A stretch of 64,000 bases of DNA from Azophilus sp965247035 (GTDB lineage Bacteria > Pseudomonadota > Gammaproteobacteria > Pseudomonadales > Azotimanducaceae): assembly GCA_965247035.1 (NCBI GenBank), contig CBDFGJ010000001.1:1488001-1552000 (forward strand), in the 5' to 3' direction. Position numbers and translations under genes: made by a program. Positions within the stretch are counted from its first letter, which is position 1. Each line of letters starts with the position of its first letter. The notes below the pieces were generated by a model. That model made no database searches and was not told the origin of the DNA. It saw only the letters and a program-made list of their open reading frames with translations. Of the stretch, positions 18,261 through 26,347 are shown in pieces.

Positions 18261-18766
18261 AGCAAGAACAATTGCAAGAGAGATTGGGTGTTCTAATTAG
18301 CGGCTTTGGTTATGAAACCGTCCGTAAAACCCTCAGCGAAATGCGGTTGGAAAAATCCGCCGTTGCAAATCGCGGAGCAAAAACCCGCCGCATTGCTGCC
18401 GAGGAACGCTCCGTAAAACCAACCAAGCAAAAAACAAAGCTTAACGCCATGAATGTCGTAGAATCTCTTGACCTAACCAATGATGAGAAAAAAGAAATTC
18501 TTTTTATCATGGCTAAAAAATACGAGGCGAAAGAGTTCATGCCGAATGTCAACCATGTGCGAGATTTTCTAAGCGGCGGCGAAAGAGATGTGTCGCGCAT
18601 CAAATCGCGGCAACAAGTAACTTCCGCTGTGTTCAAACAACTGGCGGGTTTGGAAACCCGTAAGCTTCGCGAAATAATAGACCGCGGATTATTCGGCCCG
18701 CCCAAAAGATTGGAGTCCTATGCGAGGGCAATAGAAGGGTTTAGCAGACAAGACCGTTCCGCTTAA
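18257..18766 (+). CDS. ParA-associated small basic protein, probable partition partner
   Basis: A 169-residue protein whose ATG overlaps the ParA stop (ATGA). It is basic in the middle (Lys/Arg-rich, around residues 35-65), then has a helical segment (LTNDEKKEILFIMAKKYEAKEF) and a C-terminal helical region ending in a short Ser/Ala tail. I recognise no named family. Its position directly behind parA suggests a centromere-binding or adaptor protein of a plasmid or island segregation system. With its ParA truncated it is probably an orphan. Confidence 0.6.
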   Translation: MKQEQLQERLGVLISGFGYETVRKTLSEMRLEKSAVANRGAKTRRIAAEERSVKPTKQKTKLNAMNVVESLDLTNDEKKEILFIMAKKYEAKEFMPNVNHVRDFLSGGERDVSRIKSRQQVTSAVFKQLAGLETRKLREIIDRGLFGPPKRLESYARAIEGFSRQDRSA

Positions 18767-18788
18767 AACCGGCAAATTGCCGTTTTCT
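18765..18788 (+). terminator. Intrinsic terminator after the ParA-partner gene
   Basis: CGGCA-AAT-TGCCG forms a stem at 18770-18782, flanked by AAAA upstream and TTTT at 18783-18786. It overlaps the end of the partner gene's stop region and fits a Rho-independent terminator for the plus-strand pair. Confidence 0.6.
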
Positions 18789-18795
18789 AAAAATC

Positions 18796-19234
18796 AATGA
18801 ACTGGCCAGGCCGGAAGGCGTGTTGCCTGGGGTTTTGCATTTATTGCCGCTGGAGAAAAAACCTTTTTTTCCCGGTCAGGTATTACCGCTGGTGCTTGAT
18901 GTGCGTAGATGGAGCAAGACATTAAAAGCGATACATAAGGCCGGTCAAAGCACCGTGGGCGTCATTTTCACCGACGGCGTCAAGCCCGAGGCAATGGAAT
19001 CCAAGGACTTCAGGTCGGTCGGCACGGTATGTAAAATCCATCACATTGAGCAGCAGGAAGATCAATATCATGTTGTTCTGGCGGGATTGCAGCGTTTTGA
19101 AATCGCCAGTTGGGTTTCTGAAAAAAACGCCCCTTTACCGTGCAAGTGCGTTATTTCTCTGAACTGAGTCCGACAGAATCAACCGAAATCAAAGCCTATA
19201 CCACCGCCATCGTAAATATCATCAAGAAGTTGAC
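18796..19234 (+). pseudogene. lon: lon protease, 5' fragment with frameshift
   Basis: The first frame encodes the N-terminal substrate-recognition domain of Lon: NELARPEG, LHLLPLEKKPFFPGQVLPL, VGVIFTDGV, VGTVCKIHHI and VVLAGLQRFEI. At about 19138 the reading shifts by one base and continues as VQVRYFSELSPTESTEIKAYTTAIVNIIKKL. It ends abruptly at about 19234 against the ISNCY remnant. The AAA+ and protease domains are missing. No plausible start codon lies in frame at the 5' side. Confidence 0.8.
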
Positions 19235-19236
19235 GC

Positions 19237-19464
19237 GCTTGGCGTCAGGCCCTCAAACTCGATGCAGTCGTCCTTACCTGAGACAGCCGCTTGTCGATCA
19301 ACCCATCCAGGCCTTCTTCCTCGTAACGATTAATGCAACGACGAAAGGTGCGCTCACAGACACCCAGCAACTGCGCCGCTTCCTCCTGGCTCAGACGACC
19401 CTCCGTCCAGTGCCTCTTCAAATCTCATCCGTCGTATCTCCTGTAACACTTCTGCCCGCCTCAT
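19237..19464 (-). pseudogene. ISNCY-family transposase, N-terminal remnant with internal deletion
   Basis: Starting at ATG 19464 the minus strand encodes RRAEVLQEIRRMRFEEA, then after a one-base shift HWTEGRLSQEEAAQLLGV and CERTFRRCINRYEEEGLDGL. This is the helix-turn-helix N-terminus of ISNCY transposases. After DKRLSQ the sequence jumps to KDDCIEFEGLT, a segment from the C-terminal part, and stops at the lon junction. It is a second, different copy from the fragment at 9913-10380. Confidence 0.7.
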
Positions 19465-19492
19465 AAACCGCCCTCCTCAAGAGATGGCATGA

Positions 19493-19536
19493 AGCGGACA
19501 GATTATGTGTTTTAACAGCGGACAGTTTATGTGTTC
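19493..19536 (-). repeat. ISNCY-like right terminal repeat, two tandem copies
   Basis: AGCGGACAGATTATGTGTTT (19493-19512) and AGCGGACAGTTTATGTGTTC (19517-19536) are tandem copies of a 20-base unit. The outer copy is the inverted partner of 9837-9856. Repeated units at an IS end usually bind transposase. Confidence 0.65.
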
Positions 19537-19572
19537 CTAACACATTTTAGATTTGGGTTGACAGTGCAGTAT

Positions 19573-20544
19573 TTATTCTACATAGGTGGCTGAGAGCACG
19601 TGCTCGCCCGACTCAAATCTCAGCACACCAAACGCGGTGTATTTTTCCTTCTGGGACTTGAGGAATTGCCAAACGCATACCATGGTGTAGTCGTCGTCAA
19701 TGACGGTTTCTCGAGACCACATTTTATGAGCTTCGCCAAAAACATGGCGGATACTGTAGAGGTAGCGGCCGTAGGATTTTCCATTGCCGAACAGGTCGGG
19801 CCCATGAAACTGGTGGGTGTTGCCATTGCGTGTGCGTATGGCCGTCCACTTCTGATTAATGACGCCTTCCATTTCAATAGCCTGCTCTGAATGCAGGAGA
19901 TTTATTGGCTTATGGGTAACTGTCACCTGGGTGTGGCCGACAAACTGCTGGTTTTCATCGAACACTTCGAACTCGCCCTTGAATACACCCGCATGTTTTA
20001 CCGGCAGATTAAAAGGCTTGCGTCCCTCGCGTTTTTCCTTCTCCAGAAAGTCCTCGACCATCTGCTGGGTGGCCGGGTTACTGTCCTGGTCCTGGGTGAC
20101 CACATATAGCCCGTTGAACACGCCCACTAACGTATCGGCTTCGAACAGTTGGGAGGAGTACACCTGCAACCCCAGGTCCGGCACCACATGGTTGACCGTT
20201 CGCAGGTTTACGTTCCAGCCGGGCGAGTAGTAGTTGGAATCCACCAATAAGCCAAAGGGACGCCCGGAACCGACGAAATCGGGGCCAGTGTAGATGCGAT
20301 CCTGATCTGAATCGATGACACCGAACTCCATGCGTGAGCCGATTTCGAACCGGTCCATCAGTGGGCCGGTGGCATCGAAACGCGTCTCCATCCAGTAAGT
20401 GGTTTTACCGTCTTTGAATTCACTGGCTCGGCTGACTTTGTTGGTGCCCACATGAGTACCATCGTGCTCAAACAGGGAGGGGCAACCGTGCCACTCTCCG
20501 TCGATCGCTTGTTGCCAGTTACTGGGTTGCTTGTCGTCGGACAT
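19573..20544 (-). CDS. Hypothetical beta-rich protein of the catabolic cluster
   Basis: A 323-residue protein without signal peptide or membrane segment. I do not recognise a named family. It is rich in aromatic residues and predicted beta strands, starting with a Trp-containing segment (GEWHGCPSLFEHDGTHVG), which recalls lipocalin-like small-molecule-binding barrels. Paired strands such as TYWMETRFDATGPLMDRF and MVCVWQFLKSQKEKYTAFG look like two related halves. It is the first intact gene of region B and is followed on the same strand, in transcription order, only by the insertion. A carrier or enzyme for a hydrophobic pathway intermediate is a guess from context. Confidence 0.6.
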   Translation of the reverse strand: MSDDKQPSNWQQAIDGEWHGCPSLFEHDGTHVGTNKVSRASEFKDGKTTYWMETRFDATGPLMDRFEIGSRMEFGVIDSDQDRIYTGPDFVGSGRPFGLLVDSNYYSPGWNVNLRTVNHVVPDLGLQVYSSQLFEADTLVGVFNGLYVVTQDQDSNPATQQMVEDFLEKEKREGRKPFNLPVKHAGVFKGEFEVFDENQQFVGHTQVTVTHKPINLLHSEQAIEMEGVINQKWTAIRTRNGNTHQFHGPDLFGNGKSYGRYLYSIRHVFGEAHKMWSRETVIDDDYTMVCVWQFLKSQKEKYTAFGVLRFESGEHVLSATYVE

Positions 20545-20644
20545 ACGGGATTCCTATACAGTCATGACTTATTTTGAACAGGGTGTATGGTGGTGGCCGT
20601 TCAGTTGACCTCAATCTTTGCTGATTGTCCATTCTTCTCGGGCC

Positions 20645-21631
20645 TCAGCGACGCGCCCCGCGCTCAATCAGTTCATGGCCTGCCAGCACAGAGTCCTCCA
20701 GCCGCGAGCGGGCATGATCATCGTTGCTCACATTGGCGCAAACAAAGTCCGTGATCAGTCCAGCCAGCAGAGCCCTGATTTCTTCGTCCGAATGAGTTGT
20801 GGGCATATCGATAAAAGGCCGCCCGGTACTGTCATCCACAGGGAAAGCCATGGAAAAATGATTGGCTCCCTTGAGAATAGCGAGATAGCTGTCGTTGCGG
20901 TCGCAGTCAATAGCCTCGTCGAAGGTGCGCTCTACCTTGCCTGTTGCTGACGCTTCCGTATCGCCATAGCGGCCACCACTGTTTGCGATACAACCGTCAC
21001 GCGTGCCGCCCATGATCAGTAACGGTACTTGCGCGGGGGTGGGGAAAAAACTGTCTTCGGCGTAGCCCAGTACAGTGGCGGCGCCGGTGTGTGCGCCGTA
21101 ACAGAAAGCAGCAACCAGGCCGGGAAACCAGTCGGTCCGAGCATTGAGCAGAGCCACGGTACCACCGGCGGAGTGTCCGCCCAGCACCAGTTTCTCCAGG
21201 TTCAGACAGCCAGCCAGTACACCCTCATTGTTCATACCAGCCAACTCGCCGATGATTGGCGCCACTGCGGTCGCGCTGGGATTCTTCCCGTAGTTGTCAC
21301 TGACGAGCTCCGTGAGTTCCAGCCCCGGGGTCAGGCTGATATAACCCGGCATCTCTTCTGCCACCAGAGTGTAAGTCACGGTCACCACGCCGCGATTCGC
21401 CAGTTCCCGGGCCAGCCAGCCGTAGCTTTCCGGGCCGATATTGATGCCGGGCATCATGATGACCACGGAGAAGGGTGGCTGATCTGAATCCGCAGGCACC
21501 ACTCCCGTGTTGCGCTCCTCTTCGGAGCCGTCCCGTTTGGCCGGGTAATAAACCTTCATTGATGCGCGGTCGTAAGGGGGTTTCACCCCTGGAATCTCGA
21601 TGGCGCGATAAACAGCCCTGACACTACTCAT
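20645..21631 (-). CDS. Alpha/beta hydrolase, dienelactone-hydrolase / chlorophyllase-like
   Basis: A 328-residue soluble alpha/beta hydrolase. The catalytic triad can be read as Ser154 in GGHSAGG, Asp212 in GGTRDG and His258 in GANHFS. The N-terminal half has VVIMMPGINIGPESYGWLARELANRG, which resembles chlorophyllase and PAF-acetylhydrolase-like esterases in the way the oxyanion strand precedes the first helix. It has no signal peptide. It sits 72 bases downstream of the RCCR-like gene on the same strand. Removal of a phytyl or methyl ester from a tetrapyrrole is a reasonable candidate activity, but ester specificity cannot be read from sequence. Confidence 0.85.
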   Translation of the reverse strand: MSSVRAVYRAIEIPGVKPPYDRASMKVYYPAKRDGSEEERNTGVVPADSDQPPFSVVIMMPGINIGPESYGWLARELANRGVVTVTYTLVAEEMPGYISLTPGLELTELVSDNYGKNPSATAVAPIIGELAGMNNEGVLAGCLNLEKLVLGGHSAGGTVALLNARTDWFPGLVAAFCYGAHTGAATVLGYAEDSFFPTPAQVPLLIMGGTRDGCIANSGGRYGDTEASATGKVERTFDEAIDCDRNDSYLAILKGANHFSMAFPVDDSTGRPFIDMPTTHSDEEIRALLAGLITDFVCANVSNDDHARSRLEDSVLAGHELIERGARR

Positions 21632-21703
21632 TCATGTTTTCCTGCATCTGATGAAAGCACTGACATCCTGCTACGATAATCCCGGTAGCTGTATGCTGGT
21701 GTT

Positions 21704-22525
21704 TCAGTCGCCTGTCGGGCGCGGCAGTGTGCGGGCGCCGCCCCACAGGGTAGCTACCATCGCAGCGGCAGCCTCCTTGCCGAACAGCTTCTCGCCAAGG
21801 TTATTGGCGGGGTCCCGCTCACAGATATTCCTGCGAATACGCTCATCCCGGGCGGCGATGGCCGGACGATCGGCCGGATCGGTCTTTTCAGCGGCATCCA
21901 CCCAGGCCAGCCAGCGATCCAGTCGCGCGAAGGCGATGCTGCGAACTTTTTCGATGACGTCTTTTTTGGCTGCCGCCGTATAGACCACGGCGGTCGGTGT
22001 CATGGCCACACGTGTGTACAGGTCGCGACTGATGAAGGGATTGAAGCGTTCATCTGACTGCAGGTCGAGGAACTCCTCATTGGCTTCTGTGTAATAACGA
22101 CCGACGTACTCCAGTTCGGGCACTAGGTCGATCCGTGGCAGGTAATCCATGTACATGAACAGGTCAGGTACCGTGCCCAGTGCAAAACCAAAGTTAGGCA
22201 CCAGGTACTGCGGGCCAAGGTGCACAGTAATGTGCATGTTGGAGAAGGTGGATTCCGGCGAGCCGATATAGGAGTGCACATACCAGTCGATTTCCGGGCC
22301 TGAGTAGGTTTTCAGCGAGCCCTCGGCGCCGCCTTCGGCAGTGCTGATAGCCCGGTAATCGGAAAAACGCTCACTACAGGGGTCCAGGTTCAGTTCAAAG
22401 CGGGCCTGTATTTTCTCGTTCATTGCAGAGAGGATGGCCCACAGCTCGTTGAAAACCTCGCGGTTGTCAACATCGGGAGACTCCTCCACCATGTCAATAA
22501 TCGGGGTCAGGATTCGCTTGCCCAT
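21704..22525 (-). CDS. Red chlorophyll catabolite reductase-like protein (bilin reductase family)
   Basis: A 273-residue protein resembling plant RCCR along its length from about residue 100. It shows VPNFGFALG, then MDYLPRIDLVPELEYVGRYY (plant: LDLPHRKDLVLNPDYLKEYY), F-x-SRDLYTRVAMTPTAVVY (plant: SPSLFVRSAFSPTA) and the C-terminal ARDERIRRNI followed by GEKLFGKEAAA (plant: RRDKSFRRKS, FGEEVSS). RCCR is a ferredoxin-dependent bilin-reductase-family enzyme that reduces the ring-opened product of pheophorbide a oxygenase. Whether this bacterial protein reduces a linear tetrapyrrole is inference. An FNR-type palindrome lies 67 bases upstream of its ATG. Confidence 0.7.
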   Translation of the reverse strand: MGKRILTPIIDMVEESPDVDNREVFNELWAILSAMNEKIQARFELNLDPCSERFSDYRAISTAEGGAEGSLKTYSGPEIDWYVHSYIGSPESTFSNMHITVHLGPQYLVPNFGFALGTVPDLFMYMDYLPRIDLVPELEYVGRYYTEANEEFLDLQSDERFNPFISRDLYTRVAMTPTAVVYTAAAKKDVIEKVRSIAFARLDRWLAWVDAAEKTDPADRPAIAARDERIRRNICERDPANNLGEKLFGKEAAAAMVATLWGGARTLPRPTGD

Positions 22526-22591
22526 CGCTTTTATCCTGTCAGTAGATTGATTGCCCAGTATGCATCATAGGTTCGAACTCAAGCACCCAGT

Positions 22592-22605
22592 TTGACTAAT
22601 ATCAA
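22592..22605. promoter_or_regulatory. FNR-type operator upstream of RCCR-like gene
   Basis: TTGAC-TAAT-ATCAA matches 9 of 10 defined bases of TTGAT-N4-ATCAA. Its centre is about 73 bases upstream of the RCCR-like ATG at 22525, a distance that fits an activator site with a short leader. It lies between that gene and the beta-rich gene upstream. Confidence 0.5.
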
Positions 22606-22623
22606 TTGCCTGCAAAAAGGAGA

Positions 22624-23232
22624 CTAATCTCCCTCCACCAGATGTTTCCAGATGTGCGACTTGCAAGGCTCTTCGTGTACGGGGCCGCCCTGCCCTCTTG
22701 GGTCAAGTGCATGTCGGGTATCGCAACTCGGGGACAAGCGCGTGCCCTTTGCCGTCAGCGTTCTGACTGCTTTTCCCTGGCGATAAAGTACCGTGTGCCT
22801 CACTCGCTCACCGGGTGCGGTGAGCATGATGAAGTCGGGCTCCATGTAGATGCCGGTTGCCCTGTCTAGGTTCCTGGCATTGAACGTGAGAATACCGGGC
22901 CCACCGGACATGCCGATGTTCTCAAAGGCCCCGGGTCCGAGTTCGTCGAACACGAGCAGATTAGCTTCCATCGTCCCTGTGAAGGTTTTGGCCGACGGTT
23001 CCCGGCCGCGGATATGCACATTGGTGAGCGAAAACCTCCGACCGTCGAAATCGATATAGACCAAATTTTCGAAGGGTCCGGGCCCCGGGCTGCCACTGCC
23101 GACCGCAGAATCATCATCCAGGAGAGTGCCGTCGAGATTATAAAGCTCAATGTAATCGTGCCAGGTGCCTCTCAGTTGCATCAGGTTGTACCCCACTGAT
23201 CCGATGGGGAAGTCAGGCAAGGGTTTGTTCAT
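22624..23232 (-). CDS. Hypothetical lipocalin-like protein
   Basis: A 202-residue protein read from ATG 23232, which has GGGGAG upstream. The opening region (LRGTWHDYIELYNLDGTLL) carries a Gly-x-Trp as in lipocalin-like barrels and is followed by alternating hydrophobic strands (NLVYIDFDGRRFSL, NLLVFDELGPGAF, YMEPDFIMLT). There is no signal peptide and I cannot place it in a named family. A Cys- and His-containing C-terminal tail is unusual. It lies immediately upstream of the RCCR-like gene on the same strand, so a role in binding a pathway pigment is possible but unproven. Confidence 0.55.
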   Translation of the reverse strand: MNKPLPDFPIGSVGYNLMQLRGTWHDYIELYNLDGTLLDDDSAVGSGSPGPGPFENLVYIDFDGRRFSLTNVHIRGREPSAKTFTGTMEANLLVFDELGPGAFENIGMSGGPGILTFNARNLDRATGIYMEPDFIMLTAPGERVRHTVLYRQGKAVRTLTAKGTRLSPSCDTRHALDPRGQGGPVHEEPCKSHIWKHLVEGD

Positions 23233-23335
23233 ACAGGCTCCCCGGAATGCGACAAGGCCGCACATTGAAATATGATTAACGATATATCAATAATACACGA
23301 GTCGTCAGTCCCATTCCGGGACAGTTGAGGAGATA

Positions 23336-24148
23336 TTGATGAAAGTTGTAGTCATTACGGGTAGCACCAGAGGAATTGGTCGCGGGCTGGCCGAAAATTT
23401 TCTGGCCCGGGATTGCAAGGTCGTGGTGAGCGGTCGCAGCGCGGCAACGGTGAACCAGACGGTAGCGGAGTTGGCAGCCAACTCCCCACCAGATAACGTA
23501 GCGGGTTTCGCCTGCGAGATCAGTGATGCAGGACAGCTACAGGCTTTGTGGGATGGTGCGGTAGACCGCTTCGGCCGGGTTGATGTCTGGATAAACAACG
23601 CCGGGGTCAGCCTGCCAAGGTTGCCGCTCAGGGATGCGGCCGTGGCTGATATCAAGAGCACGGTGCAGGTGAACCTTACCGGCCTGCTGCTGGCAAGCCG
23701 GGTTGCCCTGCATGGGATGACTGCCCAGGGCGCCGGCCAGATCTGGAACATGGAAGGGTTTGGCAGTGGCGGCCAGGTACAGCCGGGCATGTGTGTTTAC
23801 GGCGCCACCAAGCGCGCGGTCAACTACATCAACAAGGCATTGCAGAAAGAGGTGGCGGACAGCGGTGTGCAGGTTTGTACTTTGAGTCCCGGAATAGTGG
23901 TGACCGACCTGTTAGTCGGAGATTACAACACCGATTCTCCTGAGTGGGAAAAGAGTAAGAAAATCTTCAATATCCTGGGAGACAAGGTTGAGACCGTTAC
24001 TCCTTTTCTGGTGGACGGCATTCTCAGCGCCAGCAAGAGTGGCGCCAAGGTGGTGTGGTTAACCGGCGGCAAGGCCTTCCGTCGTTTCATGACCGCGGGC
24101 TTTAACAAGCGTGACCTGTTTGCGGATATTGAGGCGAGCCAGACCTGA
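23336..24148 (+). CDS. Short-chain dehydrogenase/reductase
   Basis: A 270-residue SDR with the NAD(P) motif GSTRGIGRG near the N-terminus, an Arg and Ser after strand 2 (SGRSA, suggesting NADP), NNAGV, and the catalytic Tyr-x3-Lys in VYGATKRA. The usual catalytic Ser position reads WNMEGFGSGG, so the active-site Ser is shifted. The length is typical of classical SDRs with a slightly long C-terminus. Chlorophyll b reductase (NYC1/NOL) is also an SDR with such a layout, so a tetrapyrrole substrate is possible in this cluster, though most SDRs have other substrates. It is convergent with the transporter gene (5-base gap). Confidence 0.85.
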   Translation: MMKVVVITGSTRGIGRGLAENFLARDCKVVVSGRSAATVNQTVAELAANSPPDNVAGFACEISDAGQLQALWDGAVDRFGRVDVWINNAGVSLPRLPLRDAAVADIKSTVQVNLTGLLLASRVALHGMTAQGAGQIWNMEGFGSGGQVQPGMCVYGATKRAVNYINKALQKEVADSGVQVCTLSPGIVVTDLLVGDYNTDSPEWEKSKKIFNILGDKVETVTPFLVDGILSASKSGAKVVWLTGGKAFRRFMTAGFNKRDLFADIEASQT

Positions 24149-24153
24149 CTCGC

Positions 24154-25479
24154 CTACCGGGCCTGGGCTTCTGGCGTGGATACGGGTTCACGAGCCCTTA
24201 GCAGCAACGCCCATATCAGTACCCCGAATGAGATCAAGCCAAAAAATACAAACGGCCCGGTCTTGATCCAGTGATCGAACAGGTAACCGCCCACGACGCT
24301 GGCTACCAGAATTCCTACCGCACCTGTCAGGGTAAAGACTCCAACCACTGATCCGCGCAACCGGTCCGGCGCCCCTTCTGCTATAAGTACACCGCTGGTG
24401 ATAATGCAGCCGACCTCAGCTATACCGATGAAAATCAGGCAGATGATGGTTGCAAGGCTGAAAGGATCGTCGAGAAAGTAAGTGCCGCCGTATCCCACGG
24501 CGCTGATTGCCAGCGTCACCGCCAGCGCACTAACCCGGTTTATGCGGTCCGCCATTATGCCCAGCAAAGGGGCGCTCAGCAGCGAAGCCATGTAAGAGAT
24601 GGCTACGACTCCGCCGCCCCTGGCGATGGCTTCCGCGGCGGTAAGACCGAGTTCGGAGATACCGTAAATGGTGGCCCACAAAGTGAAAAACGTGCCGACT
24701 ACCGCGAGGTTACCCCGGGCAACGAAGGATGCAGCATACGCCAGGGCTATCATCGGCTTCCTGGCCTGGGCAACCCCTTCGCGCAGCTGGCGCAGCAGTG
24801 GCACCCTCTCCTTCTGCACGTTTGGTGTGCCCTTGCGCAAACCCAGAAACATAATCGCGGCAACGACCAGTGTTACCACAGCCATGCTACCGTAGGTAGC
24901 ATAGGCCGCCTGTTTAGCGTCCATGCCGCCTGCGGTGAATATTGCCGGCAGTTTCAGCAGGAAGAGCGCGGCGGTCATTGCGCCCAACCCGTTCATGATG
25001 CCCAGCAGTCCGGTCGCTTTCCCGCGGCTTGCGTTCGCCACATAGTCAGCCATCAGCGTAATCATCATCGTGCTGACCGAGGCGATGCCCGCCGAGTAGA
25101 TAACCCTGGCCAGCAGCAGGCCCTGCAGATTGTCCGCCAGCCCGTACATGAAAATACCTATGGAGACGAGCAGGAATCCCATCGCCGTAACTGCCCGCCG
25201 GCCGATGCGATCAGACAGAGAGCCCCAGAAGCCAACGGTGACGATAATAACGATCTCGCCCCAGAAGTTGAGGTTGCCACTGACCACACCTTGCCGCGAA
25301 GGGGCCAGCTGCAAAACCTCCTCCAGCAGAAACGGCTGCGTCTGCGGCACGAACGTCGCCAGCATGATTGCGGTATAGCAGGAAAGATAGAAGGTAAGCA
25401 TGTGCCCGCGAAATACACCCGGAGAGAGTGTCATGCCGATAAAGCGCCTGTCACCGTCGGTAAGTGCAGAGCCTGTCAT
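24154..25479 (-). CDS. Major facilitator superfamily transporter
   Basis: A 441-residue membrane protein with about twelve hydrophobic segments. The MFS loop motif between TM2 and TM3 is visible as GSLSDRIGRRAVTA, and a related motif follows TM8 (GIMADRINR). There is a central cytoplasmic loop near residues 215-235 (GTPNVQKERVPLLRQLREG). The substrate is unknown. In this cluster it could move an intermediate or waste product across the inner membrane. It shares a 48-base gap with the small membrane-protein gene upstream and is likely co-transcribed with it. Confidence 0.9.
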   Translation of the reverse strand: MTGSALTDGDRRFIGMTLSPGVFRGHMLTFYLSCYTAIMLATFVPQTQPFLLEEVLQLAPSRQGVVSGNLNFWGEIVIIVTVGFWGSLSDRIGRRAVTAMGFLLVSIGIFMYGLADNLQGLLLARVIYSAGIASVSTMMITLMADYVANASRGKATGLLGIMNGLGAMTAALFLLKLPAIFTAGGMDAKQAAYATYGSMAVVTLVVAAIMFLGLRKGTPNVQKERVPLLRQLREGVAQARKPMIALAYAASFVARGNLAVVGTFFTLWATIYGISELGLTAAEAIARGGGVVAISYMASLLSAPLLGIMADRINRVSALAVTLAISAVGYGGTYFLDDPFSLATIICLIFIGIAEVGCIITSGVLIAEGAPDRLRGSVVGVFTLTGAVGILVASVVGGYLFDHWIKTGPFVFFGLISFGVLIWALLLRAREPVSTPEAQAR

Positions 25480-25527
25480 GTGATAGTGGCGCCTTTTGTT
25501 ATCTCGTGATTACGGTGCCGGCGACGA

Positions 25528-26187
25528 TTAGCCGAGCAGATGAATGCCGAGCGCCGCATTCAAAAACAAGCCGAGCCAGATCGCCCACACCCAAGGACGG
25601 CAATTATTTATCGAATTGGCCATGGCGCTATCGCTTTCATCGCTGGCTCCCTCGCTCATCATGGTGACGAAAGCGGGAATAAAGGGCTTGAGGTTGAGGC
25701 GAACGGCGATTCCGAAGCAGATCATCAGGGCGAATATTATAACCTTGCTGATCGCCCACATGGCTCCCTGTCCCTGAGCAATAAATGCGGCGCAGCCTGC
25801 CAGTAAAGCCACTACCACAGCTACCCGGAAGTACAGGTCAACCTGTGACAGGCGGGCAGTAAAGAGCTTGCCCTCGTTCAGGTAAAGAATCAGCACCACG
25901 CTGAACCAATAGAGGCCTGCCAGCCATGCCAGCCCGACGGTCAGGGCCGACAAAGGCAGGCTCTGTCCCAGATAAGCCAGGTGCAGGCCGAGCGGTAGTA
26001 TCAGTGGCATTGCCAGTTTGGGCCCCATGTCACAGGCCAGCATAATCTTCAGGGCAACCTGGCGCGACTGCGGGCTAAGCTCAGGGTTGATGACTTGGCG
26101 GCTGGCCAGAAAAGTGCCGAGATCCCCACCCAGCCAATAGACAAAGGCGATGAGGTGGCCGTATGTAAGCAGGAGATAAGTGGTCAT
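25528..26187 (-). CDS. Integral membrane protein, unknown function
   Basis: A 219-residue protein read from ATG 26187 (GGAG upstream); a longer open frame to 26454 overlaps the divergent nitrilase and is not credible. Six or so transmembrane helices are predicted. Histidines sit in or near helices 1 and 3 (YGHLIAFVYWLGGDLG, GLHLAYLG), a pattern also seen in CopD/DUF2269-like membrane proteins that may bind heme or metal. I cannot assign a function. It is divergent from the nitrilase gene, with an FNR-type site between them. Confidence 0.75.
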   Translation of the reverse strand: MTTYLLLTYGHLIAFVYWLGGDLGTFLASRQVINPELSPQSRQVALKIMLACDMGPKLAMPLILPLGLHLAYLGQSLPLSALTVGLAWLAGLYWFSVVLILYLNEGKLFTARLSQVDLYFRVAVVVALLAGCAAFIAQGQGAMWAISKVIIFALMICFGIAVRLNLKPFIPAFVTMMSEGASDESDSAMANSINNCRPWVWAIWLGLFLNAALGIHLLG

Positions 26188-26274
26188 GTTGCGGTGACTC
26201 CAGGTCGGAGGATCCCAGAGATGGTTATTATTTGTTTTGCAATTGCTATTATAACTGGCACTGTGTGATGTCTT

Positions 26275-26288
26275 TTGATATTTATCAT
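26275..26288. promoter_or_regulatory. FNR-type operator between membrane protein and nitrilase genes
   Basis: TTGAT-ATTT-ATCAT matches 9 of 10 bases of TTGAT-N4-ATCAA. It lies 59 bases before the nitrilase ATG (26348) and 87 bases before the divergent membrane-protein ATG. The spacer ATTT is shared with the site at 28064. Confidence 0.5.
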
Positions 26289-26347
26289 GCCGTCGGCATC
26301 GACCCGCACTTAAGCTGGCATCAATCACAATGTGAAGACAAGTATTT

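Larger units (their letters stand above)
9837..19536. mobile_element. ISNCY-bounded mosaic insertion splitting the catabolic cluster
   Basis: The left edge (9837-9856) and right edge (19517-19536) are inverted copies of one terminal sequence, matching at 17 of 20 bases. Next to each edge is a decayed ISNCY-type transposase on the minus strand. Between them lie pieces of unrelated origin: a recombinase remnant, tRNA-Met, radA 3', a helicase/radical-SAM pair, ettA, an nrdR-parA chimera, a ParA partner and lon 5'. Both IS copies contain the segment encoding KD(N/D)CIEFEGLT, so they are two copies rather than one split element. The structure resembles an IS-flanked (composite-transposon-like) segment that has suffered deletions. 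Confidence 0.6.

Noticed and set aside
9837..19536. A single ISNCY element split by an insertion
   Set aside because: Both remnants contain the segment for KD(N/D)CIEFEGLT, so they must be two copies.
23265..23295. Possible FNR-type site before the SDR gene (TATATCAATAA region)
   Set aside because: Only the right half-site ATCAA is present; the left half matches one of five bases.
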